Made by a program: the position numbers and the translations under genes
The notes under the pieces: generated by a model
Told to the model about the DNA's origin: nothing
Database searches by the model: none
What the model saw: the letters and a program-made list of their open reading frames with translations, nothing else
In this document: in pieces, positions 18,687 through 27,507 of the stretch
Position numbering within the stretch: position 1 is the first letter of the stretch
Layout of the letters: each line of letters starts with the position of its first letter
Assembly: GCA_017503135.1 (NCBI GenBank)
Contig: JAFVTQ010000001.1
Location: forward strand, 124,001 to 188,000
Reading direction: 5' to 3'
Origin: Clostridia bacterium
Lineage (GTDB): Bacteria > Bacillota > Clostridia > Oscillospirales > Acutalibacteraceae
Length of the DNA stretch: 64,000 nucleotides

Positions 18687-19511
18687 ATGAATAATTTCTT
18701 CAAAAGCACAACCTTTAAAGTTCTGCTTTCTGTGGCTGTGGTGCTTGTGATTGCAACCATTTTGGCAACAGTATCAAGCACGGCAACATCACCTTTGACA
18801 AAAGTTGTTGAAGTGATTGTTTCGCCACTCACAAAAGTAGCATCCTATGTTTCAACAGAATTTGACGACTTTAAGGGTGGATTTGTGTCAGCCAATACTT
18901 ATCGTGACCGTGTTGCAGAGCTTGAACAACAGGTTGCCGAATATCAAAGCCAGTTGGTTGACTATGAAAAAACTAAAAAGCAGTTAGCATCTTATGAAGC
19001 CTTTCTTGATGTCCGTGAGAAAAACCCTGACTACACATGGGTTTATTCAACCATAATCGGTCGTGATTCTGCCGACATTTTCGGCTCATTCACAATAAAC
19101 AAAGGCGAAACAGACGGCATCAAGGTAAACGATGCAGTAATTTATAGTGATTATCTTATCGGTGTTGTTACAGAAGTTAACCCAACATCTGCCGTTGTGC
19201 GCTCTGTCTTTGACCCATCAGTCAATGTGGCAGCTTATGATATCAGAACAGGTGAGCTCGGTTATGTTTCATCAACTCATAATGGCAACTGCCGTTTAAC
19301 AGGTCTTGACAGAAATACATCAGTTTCGAAAGGTGGTATTATCTGCACTTCTGGTACGGGTGGTATCTTCCCTAAAGATTTGATTATAGGCACAGTTACA
19401 ACAGTTGAGCAAAGTCAGACTGAATTATCATCTTATGCTAATTTGCAGCTTTCTGTGGATTCAAAAGACATTCACGACTGTTTTGTAATCACAGCATTTG
19501 ACGAAGAATAA
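18687..19511 (+). CDS. mreC: Rod-shape determining protein MreC
   Basis: Scaffold of the elongation machinery, linking MreB and MreD with the class B penicillin-binding protein. The 274-residue protein has one membrane segment (about residues 10-30), a coiled-coil region (about 70-105, rich in Glu and Gln) and the beta-barrel core with IGRDSADIFGSFTINKG and the SGTGGIFPKDLIIGTV region typical of the family. CGGAGAAG precedes the ATG, 23 bases after mreB. Confidence 0.93.
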   Translation: MNNFFKSTTFKVLLSVAVVLVIATILATVSSTATSPLTKVVEVIVSPLTKVASYVSTEFDDFKGGFVSANTYRDRVAELEQQVAEYQSQLVDYEKTKKQLASYEAFLDVREKNPDYTWVYSTIIGRDSADIFGSFTINKGETDGIKVNDAVIYSDYLIGVVTEVNPTSAVVRSVFDPSVNVAAYDIRTGELGYVSSTHNGNCRLTGLDRNTSVSKGGIICTSGTGGIFPKDLIIGTVTTVEQSQTELSSYANLQLSVDSKDIHDCFVITAFDEE

Positions 19512-19522
19512 GGATTATAAAT

Positions 19523-20050
19523 ATGACACAACAAACGAAAATAAAGTTAAAAAGATACGGCATCTTTACTTTAATTATATTGTGTGCTCATCTTTTACAG
19601 AATTCCTTGATGATTTTTCCCGAAATCGCAGGAATAAGGCCAATACTTTTAATATCAATTGCAGTTTGTATCGCAATGTTTGAGGGCGAGGTTATCGGCG
19701 CAGCTGCAGGGCTTTTAGCCGGCACGTTGTGGGATACCGTGACGGTTACGGCAGATGGCTACAACGCTTTTTATTTAGCAGTTGCTTGTGCAATTTGCGG
19801 ATTTTTATTAAGAGTATTTATGCGCAACAATATAATTACCTATACAATGATGAATAGCGCAGTTACCTTGTTTTATTGTGTGACTTATGTGCTTTTCTTT
19901 ATCTCTGCAAGGGGTATTGATGGCTCAGGCGAAATTTTTGTGCGCTATTATTTCCCAATGGCGATTTATTCACTTTTATTAACACCTTTGTGGTATGTGA
20001 TTATCCGTGCCGTGAGCACAAAATTTGCAAATATTTATACAGAATATTAA
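19523..20050 (+). CDS. mreD: Rod-shape determining protein MreD
   Basis: The 175-residue protein has five or six membrane segments and the acidic/glycine-rich FEGEVIGAAAGLLAGTLWD stretch in the middle, as MreD proteins do. It begins 11 bases after mreC and overlaps nothing; AGGAT lies before its ATG. Works with MreC in cell elongation. Confidence 0.9.
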   Translation: MTQQTKIKLKRYGIFTLIILCAHLLQNSLMIFPEIAGIRPILLISIAVCIAMFEGEVIGAAAGLLAGTLWDTVTVTADGYNAFYLAVACAICGFLLRVFMRNNIITYTMMNSAVTLFYCVTYVLFFISARGIDGSGEIFVRYYFPMAIYSLLLTPLWYVIIRAVSTKFANIYTEY

Positions 20051-20066
20051 AAAGGACGGTGAGAAA

Positions 20067-22172
20067 ATGAGAAACACATATAGCTTTAAAATGCGAACAA
20101 CTGCGTTTATCGTTGCAGTTTTGTTGGTTGTTTCTATTTTCATTGCCGACCTTTTCAGAATACAGATTATTGACCGTGACGAATATAAAGCACAGGCAAT
20201 TTCTCTTTCATCAGCATCATCAGAAATTGATGCTTTGCGTGGCGAAATATTAGATAGCAATGGACAAGCGCTGGTTTATAATGTCCGCTCAAATTCTGTC
20301 TATATTGATGCATCATATTTTCCGTCTTCGTCAAAAAAAGCAGAGAGAAATGAAATTCTGCTTTCATTGGTGAAACTCTTTGAACAGAACGGAATCGAAT
20401 ATAAAAGCTCTTTGCCTATTATTTATTCAAACGGAAAGTTCAGCTTTGCAGAAGATAGTTCAAAAGATAAAAAATATCTCATTCAGAAAGACTTTCTCAA
20501 TCTCAATTTCTATGCAACTGCACAGAATTGCTATGATGCTCTTTGTGAATTCTATGAATTCCAAGATATGACAACAGAAGAGATTTTAAAGGTTGGTGGA
20601 ATTCTTTTTGAAATGAGAAAAGGGGATTTTTCAAAGTCTAATCCATTCACATTAGCAGAAAACGTGCCGGATACACTTGTTGCTTTGCTTAAAGAACAAA
20701 GCAGATTTTATCGTGGCATTGAAATTCGTGTTGATACTGTGCGCGCTTTCTATGACGGCACAATCGCACCACATATAATCGGTTATTATGATTATATCAG
20801 TGCAGATGAATATGATAGAGTGACAGCAGAATATAAAGAAAAATTAGAAGATGAAAGTCTGACTGAAGAGCAAAAAGAAGAGCTTGAATTAAAGGCTTAT
20901 GGAATGACCGACAAAATCGGCAAATTCGGTATTGAAAGTGCAATGGAGGATGAACTTCGTGGCACAAATGGAAAAGTGACTACAACTGTTAATAGTGACG
21001 GTACAAAAACCACAACCGTAACAAAAAATCCACAGAACGGCAACAATGTTATTTTAACTATTGATGCTGATTTACAGAAAAAGGTCCAAGACCTTTTAGC
21101 TGCTCGAATTGATAGTACAAAGGGCTCAAAAAATGTTGCAGCAGCAGGTAGCATTGTGGTAATGGATGTCAAAGATTTCTCTGTTCTTGCTTGTGCAACA
21201 TATCCGTCATACGATTTGAATACTTATAAGGAAAATATTGTAGCCCTTAATAAAGACCAGACTGCGCCACTTTGGAACAGGGCGCTTCGTAGTACCTATG
21301 AGCCTGGTTCAACTGTAAAACCTGCAGTTGCCCTTGCGGGTCTTGAAGAGGGAATTATAACTGCTGACCAAAGAATAAAATGCACAAGTCTATACACATT
21401 TTTCAGCGACGTTACTTTCAGATGTTATAATGTAGGCGCTCACGCAGGTAGTGAAATTAATGTTAAAGAAGCACTTCGTTATTCTTGCAATATTTTCTTC
21501 TATGAAGTTGGTCGTCAGCTTGGCATTTCAAAAATGAATGAATATTTTAAAATGCTCGGTTTGGGTAGCAAAACGGGTGTTGAACTTACAGAAGCAACAG
21601 GTATTGTTGCAGGTCCTGAAGAAAGACAAGCTCAAGGTCTTGTGTGGTATCCTGGTGATACTGTTCAGGCTGCTATCGGACAAGCTGATAACCTTTTTAC
21701 ACCGATTCAGTTGGCAGCTTATGTTTCAACTCTTGCAAATGGTGGAACAAAATATAAGGCTCATTTTGTAAAGAGCATTAAATCAGCAGATTATTCTGAA
21801 ACACTATATGAAGCAGAGCCGGAAGTATTAACACAATACGAATTTTCAAGAAGCTCATTGCGGACTGTTCGTGATGGTATGGTAATGATGGGTAGTTCAC
21901 AGGCAGCATTTCAAGGACTTCCATATCAGGTTGCCGCAAAAACAGGTACAGCCGAGGCAAAAAGAAAAGTAAACGGAGTAACAGTTGAGTTTACAAACGG
22001 TTTTATGATTTCTTATGCTCCTGCAGATGACCCACAGATTGCCGTTGTAATTGCAATCGAAAATGTTACATCAGGTGGCTTGGGTAACTACGTGCGAGAT
22101 GTTTATGAAGCATATTTCAATTCAGGCTCAGGGGTAACAAATTCACAACAAAGCGGAACAGTATTGAATTAA
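20067..22172 (+). CDS. mrdA: Class B penicillin-binding protein (PBP2 type)
   Basis: Peptidoglycan transpeptidase for cell elongation. The 701-residue protein has one N-terminal membrane segment (about residues 10-30), a dimerisation domain, and the transpeptidase domain with the active-site serine in STVKP, the second motif SCN in RYSCNIFFYE, and the third motif KTGT in AAKTGTAEAK. Location directly after mreBCD supports an elongation role rather than division (ftsI) or sporulation (spoVD), though spoVD-like naming is possible. ATG 20067 follows AAAGGACGGTG; it is 16 bases after mreD. Confidence 0.9.
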   Translation: MRNTYSFKMRTTAFIVAVLLVVSIFIADLFRIQIIDRDEYKAQAISLSSASSEIDALRGEILDSNGQALVYNVRSNSVYIDASYFPSSSKKAERNEILLSLVKLFEQNGIEYKSSLPIIYSNGKFSFAEDSSKDKKYLIQKDFLNLNFYATAQNCYDALCEFYEFQDMTTEEILKVGGILFEMRKGDFSKSNPFTLAENVPDTLVALLKEQSRFYRGIEIRVDTVRAFYDGTIAPHIIGYYDYISADEYDRVTAEYKEKLEDESLTEEQKEELELKAYGMTDKIGKFGIESAMEDELRGTNGKVTTTVNSDGTKTTTVTKNPQNGNNVILTIDADLQKKVQDLLAARIDSTKGSKNVAAAGSIVVMDVKDFSVLACATYPSYDLNTYKENIVALNKDQTAPLWNRALRSTYEPGSTVKPAVALAGLEEGIITADQRIKCTSLYTFFSDVTFRCYNVGAHAGSEINVKEALRYSCNIFFYEVGRQLGISKMNEYFKMLGLGSKTGVELTEATGIVAGPEERQAQGLVWYPGDTVQAAIGQADNLFTPIQLAAYVSTLANGGTKYKAHFVKSIKSADYSETLYEAEPEVLTQYEFSRSSLRTVRDGMVMMGSSQAAFQGLPYQVAAKTGTAEAKRKVNGVTVEFTNGFMISYAPADDPQIAVVIAIENVTSGGLGNYVRDVYEAYFNSGSGVTNSQQSGTVLN

Positions 22173-22210
22173 ATACAAATTACGACAAATAATAATCTTA
22201 TAAAAAACAC

Positions 22211-22239
22211 TTGATTTTTAAAAACTCTTGTGTTATACT
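22211..22239 (+). promoter_or_regulatory. Promoter for rpsO
   Basis: TTGATT (22211-22216), 17 bases, TATACT (22234-22239) preceded by TGt, an extended -10. The leader to the rpsO start is about 95 bases. Confidence 0.8.
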
Positions 22240-22245
22240 ATCAAG

Positions 22246-22330
22246 GCTATCTCTGTGCACTCGGGTGTTTGAGTAATCCCAATGGGAATTCACCTACTTT
22301 CATCTGGGGCATTTGAGCATAAATAATTTT
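22246..22330 (+). promoter_or_regulatory. Leader RNA of rpsO, probable S15 autoregulation site
   Basis: The leader contains CACTCGGGTGTTTGAGT, TCCCAATGGGAATT and CCTACTTTCATCTGGGG, GC-richer than its surroundings and able to form small stems (for example TCCCAATGGGA). S15 represses its own mRNA through leader structures in several bacteria, including Bacillus/Geobacillus relatives. Whether this leader belongs to a known S15-binding class was not tested. Confidence 0.5.
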
Positions 22331-22341
22331 AATGAGGTGAA

Positions 22342-22611
22342 ATGACAATGACACAGGCAGAAAAACAGGCTATCATGGCTGAATACGCTGCTCACGAAGG
22401 CGACACAGGTTCTCCAGAAGTTCAAATCGCTGTTCTCACAAAGAGAATTAACGACTTAACTGAGCACCTTAAGGCTAACAAGAAAGACCACCACTCACGT
22501 CGTGGCCTTCTTAAAATGGTTGGTCGCAGAAGAAATCTTCTCGCATACCTTCAGAAGAAGGATATCGAAAGATACCGTGCAATCGTTGCAAGACTTGGTC
22601 TTCGTAAGTAA
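22342..22611 (+). CDS. rpsO: 30S ribosomal protein S15
   Basis: Primary 16S rRNA-binding protein of the small subunit platform. The 89-residue product has the family signatures [13 protein letters not shown] and [24 protein letters not shown] 22342 gives the same length as the Bacillus protein; a second in-frame ATG at 22348 has better spacing to the AGGTG site and may be used as well. pnp follows, the classic gene order. Confidence 0.97.
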   Translation: MTMTQAEKQAIMAEYAAHEGDTGSPEVQIAVLTKRINDLTEHLKANKKDHHSRRGLLKMVGRRRNLLAYLQKKDIERYRAIVARLGLRK

Positions 22612-22623
22612 TCAAAACACTTT

Positions 22624-22653
22624 AAGGCAGATAAGTTTAATCTTATCTGCCTT
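22624..22653 (+). other. Hairpin between rpsO and pnp
   Basis: AAGGCAGATAAG (22624-22635) and CTTATCTGCCTT (22642-22653) form a perfect 12-bp stem with a 6-base loop. No T run follows, so it looks like a processing site or leaky attenuator rather than a terminator. Confidence 0.7.
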
Positions 22654-22679
22654 GAATTGCTTTTAATGGTAATTAATTA

Positions 22680-22765
22680 CAAGGCAGAAAATCTCGCATT
22701 TAGCGGTAAATAGAGTTTTCAAGGAATTGAAGATTGTATTTATTGCTAAACAGATTTATGCCTTG
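22680..22765 (+). promoter_or_regulatory. Long folded leader of pnp, candidate RNase III site
   Basis: The leader can fold into one long hairpin: an outer stem C-AAGGCA/TGCCTT-G plus AAATC/GATTT, and an uninterrupted 14-bp inner stem (22699-22712 with 22737-22750, two G-T pairs), closed by a 24-base loop that holds a smaller stem. In Escherichia coli a comparable pnp leader hairpin is cut by RNase III and then used by PNPase to repress itself. The same kind of control is inferred here. Confidence 0.55.
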
Positions 22766-22795
22766 TGAAATATAAAAATAAGGAAGGTAAAAATT

Positions 22796-24991
22796 ATGTT
22801 TTTCAAGAAATTTAAAGTATGGGAAACTGAACTTGCAGGCAGAAAATTGACTCTTGAAACAGGCAAAATGGCAGGTCTTGCAAATGCTGCTATTCTTGCT
22901 CGTTACGGTGAAACAGAAGTTCTTTGTACAGTAACAGCTTCTGCAAAACCAAGAGAAGGCGTTGATTTCTTCCCACTTTCAGTTGACTATGAAGAAAAAA
23001 TGTACTCAGTAGGTCGCATTCCTGGTTCATTCCAGAGAAGAGAAGGCAGAGCAAGTGAAAAGGCTATCCTTACATCTCGTTGTATCGACAGACCAATTCG
23101 TCCACTCTTCCCAAAAGACCTTAGAAATGACTGTTCAGTTGTTGCAACTGTAATGTCAGTTGACCCTGATTGCTCACCTGAAATCACAGCTATGATTGGT
23201 GTTTCAGCAGCAATCGCAATTTCAGATATTCCATGGGCAGGTCCTGTTTCAGGCGTTAATGTTGGTCTTGTTGACGGCAAAATTGTTATCAACCCTAATC
23301 TTGAGGAAAGAGCAAAGACAGACCTTGTTTTGACAGTTGCTTCTACTGCTGACCTTGTTGCTATGATTGAAGCAGGCGCAAACGAAATCGACGATGATAC
23401 AATGTTTGACGCTATCATGGCTGGTCACGCTGAAAACCAGAAAATTGTTAAATTCATTCAGGGTATTGTTGATGAAATCGGCAAACCAAAGTTCGCTTAT
23501 GAATCATCAGACCCAGACCCTGAAATTATGGCTGAAATCGAAGCATTCTGCATCGAAGATGTTAAGAAGGCTCTTGATACAGACGACAAACTCGTTCGTG
23601 ACGAAGCACTTCTTCCAATTTATGAAGCAGTTCACGAAAAGTTTGACGAAAGATTTGAAGGCAACGAAGCAAAGCTTGACGAGATTATGTATCTTGTTCA
23701 GAAGCATGTTGTTCGCGCATGGCTTAAAGACGAGCACAAGCGTGTTGACGGTCGTGGTATTGACGACATTCGTCCACTTAATGCAGAGGTTGACTTAATC
23801 ACTCGTGCTCATGGTTCAGGCATGTTCACTCGTGGTCAGACTCAGGTTCTCTCAATCGCAACACTCGGACCTATGGGTGATGCACAGCAGCTTGACGGTC
23901 TTGATGAACAGACTGAAAAGAGATATATCCACCACTACAATTTCCCATCATATTCAGTTGGTGAAACAAAGCCATCTCGTGGACCAGGGCGTCGTGAAAT
24001 CGGTCACGGTGCACTTGCAGAAAAGGCTCTTGTTCCTGTTCTTCCATCAGTTGACGAATTCCCATATGCAATTCGTGTTGTGTCAGAAGTTCTTTCTTCA
24101 AACGGCTCAACTTCACAGGGCTCAATCTGTGGTTCAACTCTTGCTCTTATGGCAGCAGGTGTTCCAATTAAAGCTCCGGTTGCAGGTATCTCTTGTGGTC
24201 TTATCACAGGCGACGAAGGCGTTTATGGCGACTTTATGACAATGGTTGACATTCAGGGTCTTGAAGACTTCTATGGCGATATGGACTTTAAAGTAGCAGG
24301 TACAAAGAAGGGTATCACAGCTATTCAGATGGACCTTAAAGTACACGGTCTTACACCTGAAATCATTAAAGAAGCATTTGCAAAGACACATAAAGCAAGA
24401 AATTATATTCTTGATGAAATTATGCTTCCTTGCATCAGCGAACCAAGAGCAGAACTTTCAAAATATGCTCCAAAGATGCTTTCAACAAAGATTGACCCTG
24501 AAAAAATCGGTGATGTTATCGGTAAGCAGGGTAAGGTTATTCAGAAGATTCAGGCTGACTGCGAAGTTAAGATTGACATTGAAGAAGACGGTCGCGTATT
24601 CATTTCAGGTATCGACATTGACAATGCAAAACGCGCTCTTTCTATCGTTGAGCTTATCGCAAAGGACCCTGAAATTGGCGCTATCTACAACGGTGTTGTA
24701 ACTCGTCTTATGAGCTTCGGTGCTTTCGTTGAAATCGCTCCTGGCAAAGAGGGACTTGTTCATATCAGCCGTCTTGATGTTAAGCGCACAGAAAAGGTTG
24801 AAGATGTTGTTAATGTTGGTGACACAGTGCTTGTAAAGGTGCTTGAAATTGACGACCAAGGCAGACTTAACCTTTCTCGTCGTGATGCTCTCATCGAAGT
24901 TAAAGGTCTTGTACCAGAAAACGATATCGACGAAGAGCCAAAAAAGCGCGATAACAACCGTCGTTTCAACAGAAGAAGAAACAACGACTAA
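22796..24991 (+). CDS. pnp: Polyribonucleotide nucleotidyltransferase (PNPase)
   Basis: 3'-to-5' phosphorolytic exoribonuclease for mRNA decay. The 731-residue protein shows the usual order: first RNase PH-like domain (residues 10-140), helical domain, second RNase PH domain with FTRGQTQVLSIATLG and GRREIGHGALAEKAL, a KH domain (KIGDVIGKQGKVIQKIQ near 563) and an S1 domain (GVVTRLMSFGAFVEIAPGKEG near 630). The tail after S1 is short and charged. AAGGAAGG precedes the ATG. Confidence 0.97.
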   Translation: MFFKKFKVWETELAGRKLTLETGKMAGLANAAILARYGETEVLCTVTASAKPREGVDFFPLSVDYEEKMYSVGRIPGSFQRREGRASEKAILTSRCIDRPIRPLFPKDLRNDCSVVATVMSVDPDCSPEITAMIGVSAAIAISDIPWAGPVSGVNVGLVDGKIVINPNLEERAKTDLVLTVASTADLVAMIEAGANEIDDDTMFDAIMAGHAENQKIVKFIQGIVDEIGKPKFAYESSDPDPEIMAEIEAFCIEDVKKALDTDDKLVRDEALLPIYEAVHEKFDERFEGNEAKLDEIMYLVQKHVVRAWLKDEHKRVDGRGIDDIRPLNAEVDLITRAHGSGMFTRGQTQVLSIATLGPMGDAQQLDGLDEQTEKRYIHHYNFPSYSVGETKPSRGPGRREIGHGALAEKALVPVLPSVDEFPYAIRVVSEVLSSNGSTSQGSICGSTLALMAAGVPIKAPVAGISCGLITGDEGVYGDFMTMVDIQGLEDFYGDMDFKVAGTKKGITAIQMDLKVHGLTPEIIKEAFAKTHKARNYILDEIMLPCISEPRAELSKYAPKMLSTKIDPEKIGDVIGKQGKVIQKIQADCEVKIDIEEDGRVFISGIDIDNAKRALSIVELIAKDPEIGAIYNGVVTRLMSFGAFVEIAPGKEGLVHISRLDVKRTEKVEDVVNVGDTVLVKVLEIDDQGRLNLSRRDALIEVKGLVPENDIDEEPKKRDNNRRFNRRRNND

Positions 24992-25003
24992 TTAAAACAA
25001 AAG

Positions 25004-25040
25004 AAAAAGGATAGAGATTAATTTCTCTATCCTTTATTTT
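25004..25040. terminator. Bidirectional terminator between pnp and cca
   Basis: AAAGGATAGAGA (25006-25017) and TCTCTATCCTTT (25024-25035) make a perfect 12-bp stem with a 6-base loop, with A's before and ATTTTTT after. The right arm contains the stop codon of the converging cca gene. Confidence 0.9.
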
Positions 25041-26376
25041 TTGCATATTTTATTAAATCGTCAAAATTGTTTTGCACCTTTTCTGCGATAACACCATCAA
25101 GGCATTTTTGCAACGCTTTGCCAATATCCTTGCCCTTAAAACCAATAGCAATAAGGTCATTACCATTGATTTTTAAATCTTTAATAGAAAAACACTCATT
25201 TCCATTGATAATTTCGTCAAGCATATCATAGGTTGCTTTATAAAAATCATCACCACGATAATATTTTGGATTTTGAGCAGAATTATCGCAACGCTTGATT
25301 TCAATCAAGTCAAAGGTTAAGTCTTTGCCAACTTGCGAGAGAATTCTTTTAAGCCTTTTCTTGCTTGGAGAATCTTCTTTATCAAGCATAATCGGTGTGT
25401 CGTGCATTCTCACAAGAGTTAAAACCTTTTCTTTTGTATCATTGTCAAAACGAAGTCTTGTTAAGATTTTTTCTGCTAATTCTGCACTCTTTTTAGGGTG
25501 CGAGTAATAATGTTGTTCACCCTTTTCGTCAAAATGAGCCACAAAAGGCTTGCCAATGTCGTGCAAGAAAAGAGCAAGTCGAATGTGCAACTCGTTTTTA
25601 CTTTGTTCCAGCGCCTTGAGAGAATGAGTATAAACATCATAAATATGATGACGGTTAATCTGCTCAAAGCCAATACTATCTTTGATTTCGGGAATAAACA
25701 CGCAAATAACATCTGCATATTCTTGCAAAACATTATAAGCATTTTCACCACAAACAAGCTTTGAAAATTCTATTTGAATACGCTCGGCTGAGATGTTTTT
25801 GAGCAAATCTTTGCATTTGTGAATTGCTTTTGCTGTGTTTTCTTCAATAGAAAAGCCTAAAACAGCAGAAAAACGAAGAGCACGAAGAATGCGAAGAGCG
25901 TCTTCACGAAATCGTGTTTCAGCACCACCAATGCAACGAATTGTTTCGTTGTTTATATCAGTCATTCCGTCAACAAGGTCAACAAAACCATCTTGGAAAT
26001 CAAATGCAATTCCATTCATGGTGAAATCACGACGAATCACATCATCTTTAAGTGCCTTTGAAAAACTGACACTATCGGGATGACGGTTGTCTGAATAAGA
26101 GCTCTCGCTTCGATATGTGGTGATTTCAATAGGCTCGTTATCAATGAGAACAGTTACTGTGCCATGCTTTATGCCTGTTTCTATCACGCGAAAATCTTTA
26201 AAAACTTCTTCGACTTCTGTTGGTGTTGCGCTGGTGGTTATATCAATGTCGCCTATTGGCAGACCCATTATATAATCACGAACACTGCCACCAATTAAAA
26301 ATGCCTCAAAACCACAGTCTTTAAGCATTTTTACAGCAGTTTCAGAGGCTTTTTTTAAACTATTTGCTTTGTTCAT
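25027..26376 (-). CDS. cca: CCA tRNA nucleotidyltransferase / HD-domain protein
   Basis: Adds or repairs the CCA end of tRNAs. The 449-residue protein has the class II nucleotidyltransferase motif LIGGSVRDYIMG followed by the catalytic DID in GDIDITTSA, the RRDFTMN motif near residue 115, and an HD domain with LFLHDIGKP near 240. No CCA genes encoded with tRNAs are visible here. The ATG overlaps the end of the upstream TSCPD gene by 17 bases. A purely poly(A)-adding activity cannot be excluded from sequence. Confidence 0.9.
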   Translation of the reverse strand: MNKANSLKKASETAVKMLKDCGFEAFLIGGSVRDYIMGLPIGDIDITTSATPTEVEEVFKDFRVIETGIKHGTVTVLIDNEPIEITTYRSESSYSDNRHPDSVSFSKALKDDVIRRDFTMNGIAFDFQDGFVDLVDGMTDINNETIRCIGGAETRFREDALRILRALRFSAVLGFSIEENTAKAIHKCKDLLKNISAERIQIEFSKLVCGENAYNVLQEYADVICVFIPEIKDSIGFEQINRHHIYDVYTHSLKALEQSKNELHIRLALFLHDIGKPFVAHFDEKGEQHYYSHPKKSAELAEKILTRLRFDNDTKEKVLTLVRMHDTPIMLDKEDSPSKKRLKRILSQVGKDLTFDLIEIKRCDNSAQNPKYYRGDDFYKATYDMLDEIINGNECFSIKDLKINGNDLIAIGFKGKDIGKALQKCLDGVIAEKVQNNFDDLIKYAKNKG

Positions 26377-26617
26377 TGAGCGCCTCTTCGAGTGCTTTTG
26401 CTAATTGGTCAGGGCAAGATGTAGATTTAAATCCACATTTCAACCCTTTGATAAGTGGTATGATTTCTTCGGCTTTCTTACCTTCGACAAGAGCAGAAAT
26501 TCCTTTAAGATTACCGTTACAACCACCGAAGAAAGAAACATTTTTCACGATTCCGTCTTCGAGTTGGAATTTGATTTCTCTTGCACAAGTGCCACTGGTT
26601 TTAAATTTATAATCCAT
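26360..26617 (-). CDS. TSCPD domain protein (TIGR03905-like)
   Basis: The 85-residue protein is a stand-alone TSCPD domain; the TSCPD motif itself is present as STSCPDQLAKAL near residue 68, with a further FFGGCNGN motif near 29 and CAREI near 11. The domain also occurs at the C-terminus of B12-dependent ribonucleotide reductases. The stand-alone family has no firm function; a metal or Fe-S role is suggested by the cysteines. It overlaps cca by 17 bases and abuts rsmA, so the three are co-transcribed. Confidence 0.82.
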   Translation of the reverse strand: MDYKFKTSGTCAREIKFQLEDGIVKNVSFFGGCNGNLKGISALVEGKKAEEIIPLIKGLKCGFKSTSCPDQLAKALEEALNEQSK

Positions 26618-27496
26618 TTATATTACCTCATAAATTTTATTTGATAAATCTGTAAGCTGTTCCATTGTGAGTGCTTCGGCTCTCGCAGTTTGTGAAAGAC
26701 CTGCATTCTGGATTGCTTGTGAAAGTTTTGCTTTATCTATTCCCATTCCACTAGAAATTGAGTTGAGAATAGTTTTTCTTCTCTGAGCAAATGCCGATTT
26801 AATCATTTTAAAGAAAAGTTTTTCGTCGAGCACTTTATAGTCACCCTTTTGTGTAAGGTCCAGTTCAATCACACAACTGTCAACATTGGGGCTTGGCATA
26901 AATGAGCCACGAGAAACATCAAAGAGCTTGCGAGCCTTTGCATAATAATTAACTGCAACCGTAACAGCACCACTTTCTCTTGTCCCTACCTTTGCACAAA
27001 GTCGGTCACCGGCTTCTTTTTGCACCATAACGATAATCTTTTTAAATGGAAGTTTTTCTTCTAAAAGACGCATAATTACAGGTGATGTGATATAGTAAGG
27101 CAAGTTTGCACAAACAAAAATCTCCATACCATCAAAATGCTCTTTAATAACACTTTCAAGGTCAACTTTGAGAATATCTGCATTGATAAGAGTTAAGTTG
27201 TCATATCCTGCGAGTGTATCGTCAAGCACAGGAAAAAGACGGGTATCAAGCTCAACACAAACAACTTTTTCGCATCTCTGGAGTAATTCTTTTGTAAGCA
27301 CTCCAACACCCGCACCGATTTCAAGCACACCGATTTTACCGTCTGTGCTCTGACGAACAGCATCAGCCATTCGTGGACAAACAGTTGGGTTAACGAGAAA
27401 ATTTTGTCCTAACCCTTTTGAAAAGGTGACGCCATTTTCTCCCATAACTTTTTTAATTGTAGAAATATCGGTGAGTGTGTAATTTTTCTTTTCCAC
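26618..27496 (-). CDS. rsmA: 16S rRNA (adenine1518/1519) dimethyltransferase RsmA
   Basis: SAM-dependent enzyme that dimethylates two adenosines near the 3' end of 16S rRNA. The 292-residue protein has KGLGQNFLVNP near residue 24, the SAM-binding VLEIGAGVGVLTKEL near 57, and the catalytic motif NLPYYITSPVIM near 130. The start is a GTG, eight bases after AAGGAT. It lies between an aminotransferase gene and the TSCPD gene on the same strand. Confidence 0.95.
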   Translation of the reverse strand: MEKKNYTLTDISTIKKVMGENGVTFSKGLGQNFLVNPTVCPRMADAVRQSTDGKIGVLEIGAGVGVLTKELLQRCEKVVCVELDTRLFPVLDDTLAGYDNLTLINADILKVDLESVIKEHFDGMEIFVCANLPYYITSPVIMRLLEEKLPFKKIIVMVQKEAGDRLCAKVGTRESGAVTVAVNYYAKARKLFDVSRGSFMPSPNVDSCVIELDLTQKGDYKVLDEKLFFKMIKSAFAQRRKTILNSISSGMGIDKAKLSQAIQNAGLSQTARAEALTMEQLTDLSNKIYEVI

Positions 27497-27507
27497 TTTA
27501 ATAATCC

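Noticed and set aside
22987..24391. Several long minus-strand frames inside pnp
   Set aside because: They are antisense to a well-supported essential gene and lack ribosome sites and recognisable domains.
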